Below are positions 38,328 to 48,340 of a DNA stretch of 64,000 nt, piece after piece (within the stretch, counting starts at the first letter, position 1; every line of letters starts with the position of its first letter). Source of the DNA: Pseudozobellia thermophila (GTDB lineage Bacteria; Bacteroidota; Bacteroidia; Flavobacteriales; Flavobacteriaceae); contig NZ_FQYU01000001.1 in assembly GCF_900141855.1 (NCBI RefSeq), positions 593,402 through 657,401 of the forward strand. The letters run 5' to 3'. Below the pieces are notes generated by a model. The model was not told the DNA's origin. It saw only the letters and a list, made by a program, of their open reading frames with translations, and made no database searches. The translations under genes were made by a program, and so were the position numbers.

Positions 38328-40331
38328 ATGGGCATATTGGATTCTAAAGTTCCATCTGGGCCGCTGGCCGAAAAATGGACCAACCATAAGAATAATATAA
38401 ACCTTGTTAACCCGGCCAACAAGCGTAACATCGATATCATTGTCGTTGGTACCGGTCTTGCCGGAGGTTCTGCTGCGGCTACCTTGGCCGAACTGGGGTA
38501 TAATGTAAAGACCTTTTGCTATCAAGATTCACCACGTAGGGCTCACTCCATTGCGGCCCAAGGAGGTATCAATGCGGCGAAAAACTACCAAGGCGATGGC
38601 GATAGTGCCTACCGTCTCTTTTACGATACCATCAAAGGGGGCGATTACCGTTCCCGGGAAGCGAATGTTTATCGCCTAGCGGAAGAATCGGTGAACATTA
38701 TCGACCAATGTGTGGCCCAAGGGGTTCCTTTTGCAAGGGATTATGGCGGCATGTTGGACAACCGTTCTTTCGGTGGGGTATTGGTTTCAAGAACTTTTTA
38801 CGCTAAGGGGCAGACCGGGCAACAATTGTTGTTGGGCGCCTACGCGGCCATGAACCGCCAGATCAATAGAGGAAAGATAAAGCCGTACAACCGTCATGAA
38901 ATGATGGATTTGGTCTTGGTCGACGGTAAGGCCAGGGGCATTATCGCACGAAATCTGGTCACGGGGGAAATAGAACGCCATTCGGCCCACGCCGTGGTAT
39001 TGGCCACGGGGGGATATGGAAACGTGTTCTTTCTGTCTACCAACGCCATGGGCAGTAACGTAACGGCGGCCTGGAAGGCGCATCGCAGGGGGGCCTTCTT
39101 TGCCAACCCTTGTTTTACACAGATCCACCCGACCTGTATCCCGGTTTCGGGCGATCATCAGTCGAAATTGACCTTGATGTCGGAGTCACTGCGTAACGAT
39201 GGTAGAATATGGGTGCCCAAACGATTGGAAGATGCCCAAGCGATTCGCGAAGGCAAATTGAAGCCCACCCAATTAAAGGAAGAGGACAGGGATTACTATC
39301 TGGAAAGACGTTACCCCGCATTCGGTAACCTCGTGCCCCGCGACGTTGCATCAAGGGCGGCAAAGGAACGCTGTGATGCCGGTTTCGGTGTCAATAAAAC
39401 GGGTGAGGCCGTTTACTTGGATTTTGCCTCGGCCATTCAACGCTACGGAAAAGAGACCGCCCTTACAAGGGGAATAAAGAACCCTGACAATAAAACGATT
39501 ACCAAGTTAGGTAAGGAAGTTATAGAGGCCAAGTACGGCAACCTTTTTCAGATGTACGAGAAGATCGTCGATGAAAACCCGTACGAAACGCCGATGATGA
39601 TCTATCCTGCGGTACACTATACCATGGGAGGACTATGGGTAGATTACAACCTACAAACCACCATCGAAGGCTGTTACTGTGCCGGTGAGGCCAATTTCAG
39701 CGACCATGGTGCCAACCGACTCGGGGCATCCGCATTGATGCAAGGCCTTGCCGATGGCTACTTTGTGCTGCCCTATACCATTGGCGATTACCTTTCCAAT
39801 GATATTCGAACAGGGGCCATTCCCACCGATTTGCCGGAGTTCGATCAAGCGGAAAAAGACGTACAGGACCGCATCAATAAGTTGATGTCGGGCAGCGGGA
39901 AGCATTCCGTTGATTATTACCACAAGAAGTTGGGCAAGATCATGTGGAACAAATGCGGCATGGCAAGGAACGCCAAAGGCCTTGAGGAGGCCATGGAAGA
40001 AATTTCCGCCCTCCGGGCCGATTTCTGGGAAAACGTCAAAGTACCCGGTGCTGCCAACAGTATGAACGCCGAGCTTGAAAAAGCCGGTAGGGTGGCCGAT
40101 TTCTTGGAGTTGGGCGAGCTCTTCGCCAAAGATGCCCTTACGAGAAACGAATCCTGTGGAGGACATTTCCGGGAAGAGTACCAAACCGAAGAGGGCGAGG
40201 CCCTTCGCGACGACGAGAACTTTAAGTTCGTTTCGGCATGGGAGTACAAGGGAGAACCTAAGGACGCCGTTCTACACAAGGAAGAACTGGTCTACGAGAA
40301 TATTGAATTAAAAACAAGAAGTTATAAGTAG
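38328..40331 (+). CDS. sdhA: Succinate dehydrogenase / fumarate reductase flavoprotein subunit
   Basis: 667 residues. Dinucleotide-binding [17 protein letters not shown], the FAD-linking histidine region [17 protein letters not shown], substrate loop HPTCIP, and the capping-domain [18 protein letters not shown] motif are all visible. It oxidises succinate to fumarate in the TCA cycle. It sits between the anchor and iron-sulfur subunits in an operon with a clear promoter. Confidence 0.97.
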   Translation: MGILDSKVPSGPLAEKWTNHKNNINLVNPANKRNIDIIVVGTGLAGGSAAATLAELGYNVKTFCYQDSPRRAHSIAAQGGINAAKNYQGDGDSAYRLFYDTIKGGDYRSREANVYRLAEESVNIIDQCVAQGVPFARDYGGMLDNRSFGGVLVSRTFYAKGQTGQQLLLGAYAAMNRQINRGKIKPYNRHEMMDLVLVDGKARGIIARNLVTGEIERHSAHAVVLATGGYGNVFFLSTNAMGSNVTAAWKAHRRGAFFANPCFTQIHPTCIPVSGDHQSKLTLMSESLRNDGRIWVPKRLEDAQAIREGKLKPTQLKEEDRDYYLERRYPAFGNLVPRDVASRAAKERCDAGFGVNKTGEAVYLDFASAIQRYGKETALTRGIKNPDNKTITKLGKEVIEAKYGNLFQMYEKIVDENPYETPMMIYPAVHYTMGGLWVDYNLQTTIEGCYCAGEANFSDHGANRLGASALMQGLADGYFVLPYTIGDYLSNDIRTGAIPTDLPEFDQAEKDVQDRINKLMSGSGKHSVDYYHKKLGKIMWNKCGMARNAKGLEEAMEEISALRADFWENVKVPGAANSMNAELEKAGRVADFLELGELFAKDALTRNESCGGHFREEYQTEEGEALRDDENFKFVSAWEYKGEPKDAVLHKEELVYENIELKTRSYK

Positions 40332-40406
40332 TTTATAGTTGAAGGTTTATGGTAGTTGCCGAAGGCATTTTACTGTTTACAGTCAACCCCAACTAAAATA
40401 GAAACT

Positions 40407-41153
40407 ATGAAGTTAAACTTAAAAATATGGCGTCAGAAAGACGCCAATTCCAAAGGGGAACTGGTCGACTACACCCTTGACGGGGTTGAGGGCGATATGT
40501 CGTTTTTGGAAATGTTGGACGTACTGAACGAAGACCTGATCAACAACGGAAAGGAGCCGGTACATTTCGACCACGACTGTCGTGAGGGTATCTGCGGAAC
40601 CTGTTCCTTGCAGATCAACGGTGAGCCGCACGGTCCCGATCGTTTGGTGACTACCTGCCAATTGCACATGAGAAAATTCAAGGATGGCGATACCATTGTC
40701 ATCGAACCCTTTAGGGCAACGGCGTTTCCCGTAATAAAGGATTTGGTGGTCGACCGAAGCGCATTCGACAGAATTCAGCAAGCCGGGGGGTATATATCGG
40801 TAAACACATCGGGTAATACGGTAGATGCCAACGCCATTCCGATCAACAAGCACGATGCCGACGATTCGTTCTATGCGGCCACCTGTATCGGCTGTGGCGC
40901 CTGTGTCGCTGCCTGTAAGAACGCCAGTGCCATGTTGTTTACCTCGGCCAAGGTTTCGCAGTTCGCATTGCTCCCACAGGGGCGTGTAGAGGCTACCGAG
41001 CGCGTACAGAACATGGTTCGCCAAATGGATCTCGAAGGCTTCGGAAACTGCACCAATACCGGGGCGTGCGAAGTAGAGTGCCCCAAGGGTATTTCACTTG
41101 AGAACATCGCCCGTATGAACCGGGAGTACTTAAGTGCGACTACAAAAGGTTAG
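40407..41153 (+). CDS. sdhB: Succinate dehydrogenase iron-sulfur subunit
   Basis: Start set at ATG 40407 ([10 protein letters not shown]); the frame opens earlier with no support. 248 residues: [2Fe-2S] ligands in CREGICGTC plus a later Cys, [4Fe-4S] motif [11 protein letters not shown] and [3Fe-4S] motif [14 protein letters not shown]. It carries electrons from SdhA to SdhC. Two terminators follow. Confidence 0.96.
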   Translation: MKLNLKIWRQKDANSKGELVDYTLDGVEGDMSFLEMLDVLNEDLINNGKEPVHFDHDCREGICGTCSLQINGEPHGPDRLVTTCQLHMRKFKDGDTIVIEPFRATAFPVIKDLVVDRSAFDRIQQAGGYISVNTSGNTVDANAIPINKHDADDSFYAATCIGCGACVAACKNASAMLFTSAKVSQFALLPQGRVEATERVQNMVRQMDLEGFGNCTNTGACEVECPKGISLENIARMNREYLSATTKG

Positions 41154-41162
41154 CCCATTACG

Positions 41163-41228
41163 AGTGCAAAGCGCACTTTTTTACATATAGAAAATCCCAA
41201 ACCCAAGATAAGGAGTTTGGGATTTTTT
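41163..41228 (+). terminator. Tandem intrinsic terminators after sdhB
   Basis: First: AGTGC / GCACT stem and T6 at 41163-41182. Second: AAATCCCAAAC / GTTTGGGATTT, an 11-bp stem with a T-run, at 41192-41228. Together they separate sdh from vsr. Confidence 0.88.
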
Positions 41229-41241
41229 GTTATTTTAAACC

Positions 41242-41718
41242 ATGCCCAAAGAGTATTCCGAAGAGCGTATAAAAGTACCCCGTTTCAACGAAGAATTAGG
41301 GTTCTACACTACACCCGAACGTTCGAAGATTATGAGCAAGATAAGGGGAAGGAATACCAAGCCCGAACTTGCCTTTCGAAAGGCCCTGTACGCAGCGGGC
41401 TATCGGTACCGGGTCGATTATAAAAAGCTTATGGGCAAACCCGACATCCTTCTCAAAAAATACAAAACGGCCATTTTTATCGATGGCGAATATTGGCATG
41501 GCCACAAATGGGAGGAACGTAAGCCCAAAATAAAGACCAATCGCGAATTTTGGATCGCAAAGATCGAACGGAACATGCAACGCGATCGTGAGGTAAACCA
41601 AGAGTTGGAGCGCTTGGGCTATACCGTTTTCCGGTTTTGGGAAACCGAGATCAAGAAAGAACTCGAACGCTGCCTTGCCGAGGTCATCGATCACCTTAAG
41701 TCTGTTCAAACGAGCTAA
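41242..41718 (+). CDS. vsr: Very short patch repair endonuclease
   Basis: 158 residues. Matches Vsr order: RSKIMSKIRGRNTKPEL, GKPDILLKK with the catalytic Asp, FIDGEYWHGHKWEERKP with metal-site residues, then FWIAKIERNMQRDREVN and FRFWETEIKKEL. It nicks 5' of the T in T:G mismatches from deaminated 5-methylcytosine. No Dcm-type methylase or restriction gene is visible nearby, so it is an orphan in this window. Confidence 0.92.
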   Translation: MPKEYSEERIKVPRFNEELGFYTTPERSKIMSKIRGRNTKPELAFRKALYAAGYRYRVDYKKLMGKPDILLKKYKTAIFIDGEYWHGHKWEERKPKIKTNREFWIAKIERNMQRDREVNQELERLGYTVFRFWETEIKKELERCLAEVIDHLKSVQTS

Positions 41719-41802
41719 TATCTTCCCGAATTCCGCAAAGGGATGCGGTTTTTACCCGGTATATTGCGAATGAACGAATTAATAATCATTTAAAATATAC
41801 AT

Positions 41803-42348
41803 ATGAAGAAGATAGCAATATTGGCTACGAACGGATTTGAGGAAAGCGAACTGGCATCGCCAAAAGAGGCCATGGAAAACGAAGGCTTCCAAGTAGATAT
41901 CGTTAGTCTGGAGGCAGGAGAGATCAAAGGATGGGCCGACGGGAATTGGTCGAATGCGTATAAGGTAGACAAAACCTTGGACCAAGTAAATGCGACCGAC
42001 TATAATGCCCTGATGCTGCCGGGCGGGGTTATCAATCCCGACTTGCTCAGAAGGGAAGACAGGGCCCTGACCTTTGTACGCGATTTCTTTAAGCAAGAAA
42101 AGCCCGTAGCGGCCATCTGTCATGCCCCGCAGGTGTTGATCAGCGCGAATGTTGTGGAAGGTAGAAAACTTACATCGTTTACATCCATTAAAGACGACTT
42201 GGTCAATGCCGGTGCCCATTGGGTAGATGAAGAGGTGGTCGTAGACCAGGGCTTTGTTACCAGTAGGAACCCGGGCGACCTACCCGCCTTCAACGCCAAA
42301 TTGATCGAAGAAATCAAAGAGGGGAAACACGAAGAGCAGCACGCCTAG
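41803..42348 (+). CDS. DJ-1/PfpI family protein
   Basis: 181 residues, class I glutamine-amidotransferase-like fold. Nucleophile elbow AAICHAPQ gives C106 and H107, with E16 near the N terminus; this is the PfpI/YhbO-like pattern. Reported activities in the family include protease, chaperone and deglycase roles, so function is stress-related at best. It is followed by a terminator. Confidence 0.93.
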   Translation: MKKIAILATNGFEESELASPKEAMENEGFQVDIVSLEAGEIKGWADGNWSNAYKVDKTLDQVNATDYNALMLPGGVINPDLLRREDRALTFVRDFFKQEKPVAAICHAPQVLISANVVEGRKLTSFTSIKDDLVNAGAHWVDEEVVVDQGFVTSRNPGDLPAFNAKLIEEIKEGKHEEQHA

Positions 42349-42382
42349 TCAACGAAACGTTTGACCCGGTCTACACCAACGA

Positions 42383-42407
42383 GCCCCTGCCCTGCGCAGG
42401 GGTTTTT
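42383..42407 (+). terminator. Intrinsic terminator after DJ-1/PfpI gene
   Basis: CCCCTG and CAGGGG form a stem followed by TTTTT, 35 bases after the stop codon. Confidence 0.75.
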
Positions 42408-42465
42408 CATTGGGTAAGGCGAATCATCAGGGCAATGTTGAGGGGTATTTTATCGATGAATTTGA

Positions 42466-42553
42466 CCGCTCATATTTTTCACAACATATTGGGGCCGGTT
42501 CACAACAATAATTTAGAAAGCTGAGGCAAGGGGCGTAAGTTTACAGTGTAATT
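42466..42553 (+). promoter_or_regulatory. Copy A of TTCACAACA module
   Basis: TTCACAACA at 42478-42486 and 42499-42507, then TTTACAGTGTAATT at 42540-42553. About 85 percent of positions match copy B (62010-62097 minus) by eye over roughly 90 bases, including spacing; copy C is weaker but has the same spacing. Confidence 0.7.
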
Positions 42554-42722
42554 GAGTGATGGTTACGACCCCAAATCGAATCTAGAACTTAACCGAAACA
42601 AGTAACGAACCCCCAAGTCCGCTACTTAACCTACAAAAGCTTATACAGTATACCGGTTCCCGCCGGAAGAACAAAGACCTACTTAAAAAAAATAAAGCCC
42701 TGAAACGGGGCTTTATTTTTTT
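42554..42722 (+). ncRNA. Candidate small RNA A
   Basis: About 165 nt after module A. Motifs shared with RNA B: CCCAAATCG, GAACTTAACCGAAA, ACCTACAAAAGCTTA and ACCTACTTAAAAAAA. It ends in AAATAAAGCCC / GGGCTTTATTT plus T-run (42690-42722), which overlaps the stop of the converging sortilin gene and could terminate both. The longest ATG frame here is 8 codons. Confidence 0.55.
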
Positions 42723-45577
42723 GTGGTGTCCACGATTTTAAATTCTTGTCGGACCTCTATTCCCTTTCCTTTCAATTCGACCGTATAACTTCCTTTGGGC
42801 AAATAGGCTTTTCCGTTTTTTGCGGCCTCAATGTGCTGTTTGCCCTTTTTCATGTAGGCTTGCTTACCGCTTTCGGAGAAGGCAAGATCGTACGAGAGGA
42901 TGTTCAGCCCTTGGTCGGAATCGATGGTCGTGGCACTGACCACGATTCCCTTTTCATTGCGGATTTCGGCGCTTAGGCCCTGTGCTTTTTTGCTGAAAAA
43001 AACGACGTCGAGACCGGGAGTACTCGGTTTGCTCCAGGGGCTGGGCGCCTTGCCCCAGTCTTTGCTATATTCGATATCGTCCAGCTTAAAGACATGGAGG
43101 TCCTTTGCCAGCAGTTCGGGGGTGATTTTTTGAAGTACGGCAATATCTGCCTTGTAAATGCTTCTTCCGTGGGTGCCGACCAATAGGTGTTTGTCCCTGG
43201 GCTGGATCACTAGGTCGTGAACGGCCACGTTGGGCATTCCGTTTTGGAAGGCGTGCCAAGAGGCCCCTTGGTCAAAAGAGGTATACAGGCCGTTGTCGGT
43301 GCCGACAAAGAGCAGGTTTTCGTTTTCGGGGTCTTCCATGATGGTGTTAACCGGTGAGGCGGGAATGTTGCCTGAAATATCCTTCCACGTATTTCCATAG
43401 TCTTCGCTTTTGTAGAGGTAGGTGGTAAAATCGTCTTGCCGATACCCGTTCAGGGCCAGGTATACGCGTTCTTTTTTGTGTTTTGAGGCGAGTACACGGC
43501 TTACCCACCTGTTTTGGGGAAGGGTGTGGGAAATAAGCTTCCAGTCGGCCCCTCCGTTTTGGGTAAGGTGTACAAGGCCATCGTCGCTACCCGTGTATAT
43601 GAGTCCGAATTTTAGGGGCGACTCCGAAATGGTGGTCAGGGTACCGTAGGCTACATTGCCCTTTTTTCCCCCTTGTGTCAAGTCTTCCGAAAGGGTTTCC
43701 CAATCGTCACCTTGGTTCATCGACCGATGGAGCCGGTTGCTTCCGAGGTAAAGAATATCCTGGTTGTGCGGCGAGAGCAAGATGGGTGTCTGCCAATTAA
43801 AGCGAAAGGGTTTTTCGCCCAAATCGCGTTTGGGCTGGATGTATTTTCGTCGGTCGTTTTTTAGGTCGATGCGGTAGTAGTTTCCGAATTGATAACCGGT
43901 ATAGACGGTGTTGGGGTCGCGGTTATCGATTTCGATCTGCATACCGTCGCCGCCCATTATCGATTTCCAAGGGTAATGCCCCGTCTGATGCCAACTGCGG
44001 TCTTCCTTTGCGTTGTGCGGGCCCTCCCATACCCCGTTGTCCTGGAGTCCGCCATAGACGTGATAAGGCTCTTGGTTGTCGACGTTGATGGCATAAAACT
44101 GTCCTACGGCAGGCGAGTTGTTCTTGATCCAGGTTTCGCCGTCGTCGTAAGAGATGTTTACCCCGCCGTCATTTCCATTGATCAAATGGCCGGGCATTTT
44201 GGGATCGACCCATAGGGCGTGGTGGTCTACGTGTACGTTTTCGCGGTTGATGGAGGTAAAGGTCTTGCCCCCGTCGGCCGATTTTAACAGGGGCACGCCG
44301 CCCACATAGATTTTATCGGCATCGTTGGGGTCTACCCGTATCTCGCCAAAATAATAGCCATAGCTATAAAAAAGGGCATCGATATAATTTGTGTTCTGCT
44401 TTGCCCAAGAATGGCCGCCGTTATCGCTGCGGTATACCTCGGCACCGATTACGGGCGTATCGAAAAGCATGGTATTGGCATCCTCGAGGTATTGGGCCAG
44501 GTCTGCAGGTTCTACAAGGTTGCTGCGGATCATTTGCTTTACATTTTCCGAGCGGTATTTTTCCTGAAATCCGTTCTTTTTGAGAAAGTTGTTCAGTTTT
44601 TTATCGTCCAAGCCTAGAAAATCTTCCTTGGTCATCGATTTGAAGTCCGAGGCCGTAAGCACGTCGGGGTCCTTTGTTTTTTCTTCGGATGCCTCTCGGT
44701 GGTCTTGATTGTCGAGAAGCGCATATACGATGTTTTCATCAAAGACGGCCAAGCCGATGCGGCCCGTTCCATAACCTGTGGGGAAACCACTTCCGGCATT
44801 TGAGATTTTCGACCAGGAATTGCCCCCATCGGTGCTCTTGTAGATACCGGAACCATATCCGCTGCCTAAAAAATCCCATGCCTTTCGATCTTTTTCCCAA
44901 GCCGCGGCATACATGACCTTAAAGTTTTCGGGCGCATGGGCGATATCGATAATTCCGGTGTCGGAATTGATAAAAAGGGTTCTGTGCCAGGTTTGGCCCC
45001 CGTCGGTCGTTTTAAAGATACCGCGTTCCTCGTTGGCCGTATAAAGATGGCCCATGGCCCCCACGACTACTTCCTCCGGATTGTCGGGGTTGATTACGAT
45101 ACGGCCGATATGGTGGGAGTCGATCAAGCCCATATGCGACCATGTCTTGCCTTGGTCGGTCGATTTCAACAGGCCGATGCCCGCATAGGACGACCTTGAG
45201 GCATTGTTCTCTCCCGTTCCGACCCAAAGGGTTCCCGAAGGCCAATGTACGGCAATGTCGCCGATGTTTTGCGTGGGCGCATTGTCCATTACGGGGGTGA
45301 ACGAGGTTCCGTTGTTGTTGGTGTACCACAATCCGCCACTGGCATAGGCCACGTAAAATTCGACGGGGTTTTCGGGGTTGACGTCGAGGTCGACTACCCG
45401 ACCGCTCATAATGGTGGGGCCAATGTTTTTCAAGGGCCAGTTTTTAAGGATCGACCCGGTCTCCATGGCCTGCTTTTGAAGCAAGGCACTTTTTACCTTT
45501 GAGGGGGGTGTCGGTAAAATCTGCGAGTGGCCAATAAAACAGGAGAACAGAATAACAAGAACCGAAAGGTGTTTCAT
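42713..45577 (-). CDS. Exported BNR-repeat protein (VPS10/sortilin-like glycosyl hydrolase fold)
   Basis: 954 residues with a signal peptide (ends near GHSQ). At least ten Asp-box/BNR turns occur, such as STDQGKTW, TTDGGQTW, STDGGNSW, SYDDGETW and SEDYGNTW, so the core is two beta-propellers as in VPS10-domain proteins. No known catalytic set or T9SS C-terminal domain is evident. Function is unknown; surface binding of proteins or glycans is possible. Confidence 0.88.
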   Translation of the reverse strand: MKHLSVLVILFSCFIGHSQILPTPPSKVKSALLQKQAMETGSILKNWPLKNIGPTIMSGRVVDLDVNPENPVEFYVAYASGGLWYTNNNGTSFTPVMDNAPTQNIGDIAVHWPSGTLWVGTGENNASRSSYAGIGLLKSTDQGKTWSHMGLIDSHHIGRIVINPDNPEEVVVGAMGHLYTANEERGIFKTTDGGQTWHRTLFINSDTGIIDIAHAPENFKVMYAAAWEKDRKAWDFLGSGYGSGIYKSTDGGNSWSKISNAGSGFPTGYGTGRIGLAVFDENIVYALLDNQDHREASEEKTKDPDVLTASDFKSMTKEDFLGLDDKKLNNFLKKNGFQEKYRSENVKQMIRSNLVEPADLAQYLEDANTMLFDTPVIGAEVYRSDNGGHSWAKQNTNYIDALFYSYGYYFGEIRVDPNDADKIYVGGVPLLKSADGGKTFTSINRENVHVDHHALWVDPKMPGHLINGNDGGVNISYDDGETWIKNNSPAVGQFYAINVDNQEPYHVYGGLQDNGVWEGPHNAKEDRSWHQTGHYPWKSIMGGDGMQIEIDNRDPNTVYTGYQFGNYYRIDLKNDRRKYIQPKRDLGEKPFRFNWQTPILLSPHNQDILYLGSNRLHRSMNQGDDWETLSEDLTQGGKKGNVAYGTLTTISESPLKFGLIYTGSDDGLVHLTQNGGADWKLISHTLPQNRWVSRVLASKHKKERVYLALNGYRQDDFTTYLYKSEDYGNTWKDISGNIPASPVNTIMEDPENENLLFVGTDNGLYTSFDQGASWHAFQNGMPNVAVHDLVIQPRDKHLLVGTHGRSIYKADIAVLQKITPELLAKDLHVFKLDDIEYSKDWGKAPSPWSKPSTPGLDVVFFSKKAQGLSAEIRNEKGIVVSATTIDSDQGLNILSYDLAFSESGKQAYMKKGKQHIEAAKNGKAYLPKGSYTVELKGKGIEVRQEFKIVDTTKK

Positions 45578-45738
45578 GGTTTCTTCGGATTGATGGTTTA
45601 GGTAACGAAAGGTAGCAAATCTTAAAAATTAACAGCAAGCATAATTGCGCAGCAACTTAATATTTTGTTAATTTATACCAGACTAAAACAAAACTCGATT
45701 AAAGGAGGAAAATAACATAACCAATCTTTAAATGAGGA

Positions 45739-45767
45739 AGAGGCCTTGAAAAGGGTCTCTTTTTTTG
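45739..45767 (+). terminator. Intrinsic terminator of orphan short transcript
   Basis: AGAGGCC-TTGAAAA-GGGTCTCT followed by TTTTTT. No annotated gene precedes it on this strand within about 3 kb. Confidence 0.7.
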
Positions 45768-45876
45768 TTCTAACTTATTTGGGTTGGGCCCTTTGGGCCT
45801 TTTTCCGAAGCATAAAACCCGTTATTTTCCTTGTTTTTCCAAACCGCCCCACCCCTAATGTTTTTTACAGAATCGC

Positions 45877-45884
45877 TACTTTTG
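45877..45884 (+). promoter_or_regulatory. -7 element for pepP
   Basis: TACTTTTG, exact TAnnTTTG match, 16 bases before the pepP ATG. Confidence 0.55.
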
Positions 45885-45900
45885 AAAAAACAAAAAATAG

Positions 45901-47193
45901 ATGAAGTACGAACAAATTAAGAACAGTCTATTTATAAAGAATAGGAAAAAGTTTATGGCGGAAATGCAAGCGAAGAGCATTGCCGTGTTCAACTCCAACG
46001 ATATTTACCCCATCAGTGCCGATAGCACCCTGCCCTTTGAACAGCACAGGGATATTTTTTACCTAAGCGGTGCCGATCAAGAAGAGACCATTTTGGTACT
46101 GTTTCCGGATGCGACGGATAAAAGGCACCGCGAAATTCTTTTTGTGCGTGAGACCAACGAACACATAGCCATTTGGGAAGGCGAAAAGCTGACCAAGGAA
46201 AAGGCTACCGAGGTTTCGGGAATCGCGACCGTTTATTGGTTACAAGATTTTGACAAGGTCTTTTTCGATTTGATGACCGAGGCCGAAACCATCTACTTCA
46301 ATACCAACGAGCACTATCGCCAAGCCGTAGAGACCCAGACGCGCGAAGACCGTTTTATAATCGACTGTAAACGCAAGTTTCCGGCCCATAAGGTGGCCAA
46401 AAGCAATCCCATCCTGCAAAAGATACGCGGCGTAAAGGAGCCCGAGGAAATCGAGTTGATGCAAAAGGCCTGCGATATTACCGAAAAAGGCTTCCGTCGT
46501 GTGCTGGGCTTTACTAAACCCGGGGTCTGGGAGTACGAAATAGAAGCGGAGTTGCTACACGAGTTTGTGCGCAACCGATCAAAAGGCTTCGCGTATCAAC
46601 CTATTATAGCATCGGGCAACAACGCCAACGTGCTGCATTATGTCGAAAACAACCAACAGTGTATGGGCGGGGACCTAATTTTGATGGACGTTGCCGCGGA
46701 GTACGCGAATTATTCGAGCGATCTTACCCGAACCATTCCCGTTAACGGAAGGTTCACCAAACGTCAAAAAGAGGTCTACAATGCGGTTTTGCGCGTTAAG
46801 AAGGAGGCGACGAAAATGCTGGTGCCCGGTACCCTTTGGGCCGAGTACCACAAGGAATGCGGCAAATTGATGACCTCGGAACTGTTGGGGCTGGGACTGT
46901 TGGACAAGGCCGATGTGCAGAATGAAAACCCGGATTGGCCCGCCTATAAAAAATACTTTATGCACGGCACCAGTCACCATATCGGATTGAACACCCACGA
47001 TTACGGCGAACTGAAAACCCCTATGAAGGCCAATATGGTCTTTACCGTTGAACCGGGCATTTATATTCCTGACGAAAATATGGGCATCCGTATCGAAGAC
47101 GATGTGGTCATCCAAGAGCAGGGAGAACCCCTTAACCTGATGCAGAATATTCCCATCGAGGTAGAGGAAATAGAAGAATTGATGAACCAATAA
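45901..47193 (+). CDS. pepP: Xaa-Pro aminopeptidase (aminopeptidase P)
   Basis: 430 residues: N-terminal creatinase-like domain then the pita-bread fold M24 domain. Metal ligands appear in order: MDVAAEYANYSSDLTRT (two Asp), GTSHHIGLNTHD (His), FTVEPGIYI (Glu) and IRIEDDVVI (Glu). It removes N-terminal residues before proline. Ten bases separate it from the exonuclease III gene. Confidence 0.95.
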   Translation: MKYEQIKNSLFIKNRKKFMAEMQAKSIAVFNSNDIYPISADSTLPFEQHRDIFYLSGADQEETILVLFPDATDKRHREILFVRETNEHIAIWEGEKLTKEKATEVSGIATVYWLQDFDKVFFDLMTEAETIYFNTNEHYRQAVETQTREDRFIIDCKRKFPAHKVAKSNPILQKIRGVKEPEEIELMQKACDITEKGFRRVLGFTKPGVWEYEIEAELLHEFVRNRSKGFAYQPIIASGNNANVLHYVENNQQCMGGDLILMDVAAEYANYSSDLTRTIPVNGRFTKRQKEVYNAVLRVKKEATKMLVPGTLWAEYHKECGKLMTSELLGLGLLDKADVQNENPDWPAYKKYFMHGTSHHIGLNTHDYGELKTPMKANMVFTVEPGIYIPDENMGIRIEDDVVIQEQGEPLNLMQNIPIEVEEIEELMNQ

Positions 47194-47202
47194 TATCACA
47201 TT

Positions 47203-47973
47203 ATGAGATTAGTATCGTGGAATGTTAACGGAATTAGGGCCTCGGTCAAAAAGGGGTTTGCAGACGTTGTGTCGCGTTTTGATGCCGATATTTTTTGCGT
47301 TCAGGAAACCAAGGCCCAAGACGATCAGGTTAAAGAAGCCTTGGCGGGGGTTTCCGATTACGAGCTGTTTTGTAACAGTGCCGAAAAAAAAGGCTATTCC
47401 GGTACGGCAATCCTTTCCAAGAAAAAACCGCTGACCTTTACCGTCGATATGGGAAAGGAGGAACACGATGCGGAAGGGCGGATTACCCATGCGGAGTACG
47501 AAGAATTTCATTTGGTCAACGTATATGTGCCCAATAGTGGGAGTGGATTGAAGCGATTGGATTACCGGGCGGTATGGGACAAGGATTTTACGGCTTACCT
47601 CAAAGAATTGTCGCAGCACAAACCCTTGATTCTAACGGGTGATTTTAATGTGGCCCATACGGAAAACGATCTGGCCAACCCCAAGTCTAACTACAACAAA
47701 ACCTCGGGCTTTACACAGGTAGAGATAGATGGCTTCGATGCCTTGTTAAAAGAACTGAACCTAGTGGATAGCTTTAGGACCTTGCACCCGACCACTTTTG
47801 ATAAATACACTTTTTGGAGTATGCGCGGCGGTGCCCGGGGGCGTAACGTAGGTTGGCGTATCGATTATTTTTTGGTCAGTGAGTCCCTTTGGCCCAAGGT
47901 CAGGTCCGCCCAAATCCACGATCAGGTAATGGGCAGCGACCATTGTCCCATTAGTCTCGAAATAATGTTCTAG
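47203..47973 (+). CDS. xth: Exodeoxyribonuclease III (AP endonuclease)
   Basis: 256 residues. EEP fold with the catalytic residues in WNVNGIRA, QETKAQ, GDFNVAH and GSDHCPIS. It cleaves at abasic sites in base-excision repair and trims 3' ends. It follows pepP closely and precedes a 60-residue membrane protein by 3 bases. Confidence 0.96.
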   Translation: MRLVSWNVNGIRASVKKGFADVVSRFDADIFCVQETKAQDDQVKEALAGVSDYELFCNSAEKKGYSGTAILSKKKPLTFTVDMGKEEHDAEGRITHAEYEEFHLVNVYVPNSGSGLKRLDYRAVWDKDFTAYLKELSQHKPLILTGDFNVAHTENDLANPKSNYNKTSGFTQVEIDGFDALLKELNLVDSFRTLHPTTFDKYTFWSMRGGARGRNVGWRIDYFLVSESLWPKVRSAQIHDQVMGSDHCPISLEIMF

Positions 47974-47976
47974 GAT

Positions 47977-48159
47977 ATGGGTATGTTTCTATTGTGGCAA
48001 GAGGTGTCCGAAATCGAGAAGAAGATTGAAGAGGCCCCGGACAGTGCCTACGAAATTGGGGTGGCCATAGGCACCTACCTTCCGTTTGTGGTCTTGGTCT
48101 TGGTGGCCTACGCCTTTTACTATTTTTCCAAAAAACGTAACGAAGACCAAGAAGGGTAA
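47977..48159 (+). CDS. Small single-pass membrane protein
   Basis: 60 residues: short polar N terminus with EIEKKIEEAP, a membrane helix (about 33-52, FVVLVLVAYAFYYF) and a charged end KKRNEDQEG. It begins 3 bases after exoIII, so it is likely translated from the same message. The family was not recognised. A weak hairpin and T-run overlap its stop. Confidence 0.65.
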   Translation: MGMFLLWQEVSEIEKKIEEAPDSAYEIGVAIGTYLPFVVLVLVAYAFYYFSKKRNEDQEG

Positions 48160-48340
48160 GCCCTTGCTGGTTTTTTTGTGTTTTGTGGCCGAATTTTTCG
48201 CCGTCCTGGCCAATTTGCCCTATTGGGGCCGGGCAAATAGGGCAGTCGCCATAAAGTAATCCTTTACTTATAAAATTAAACTTAAAATTTTGCTACCTTA
48301 GGGTTGTACTCATGTATAACCATTAACTAAATATTTCAAA

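Larger units (their letters stand above)
42349..42712. other. 364-base region with regulatory module A and its short RNA
   Basis: Between the DJ-1 terminator and the sortilin gene. Apart from module A (42466-42553) and the RNA it drives, nothing else is recognised and no ORF longer than a few codons starts there. Confidence 0.6.
45578..45900. other. 323-base intergenic region with short terminated transcript
   Basis: Contains a terminator (AGAGGCC / GGGTCTCT stem and T7, 45739-45767) with no gene before it on the plus strand, so a short RNA from about 45680 is possible. A TACTTTTG element (45877-45884) lies 16 bases before pepP. Otherwise AT-rich. Confidence 0.5.

Noticed and set aside
41242-41718. 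A full restriction-modification system
   Set aside because: Only vsr is present; no methylase or restriction endonuclease can be found in the window.
42478-42507. TTCACAACA as a match to the published LytTR consensus
   Set aside because: The geometry fits, but neither strand matches the consensus well enough to name the regulator.
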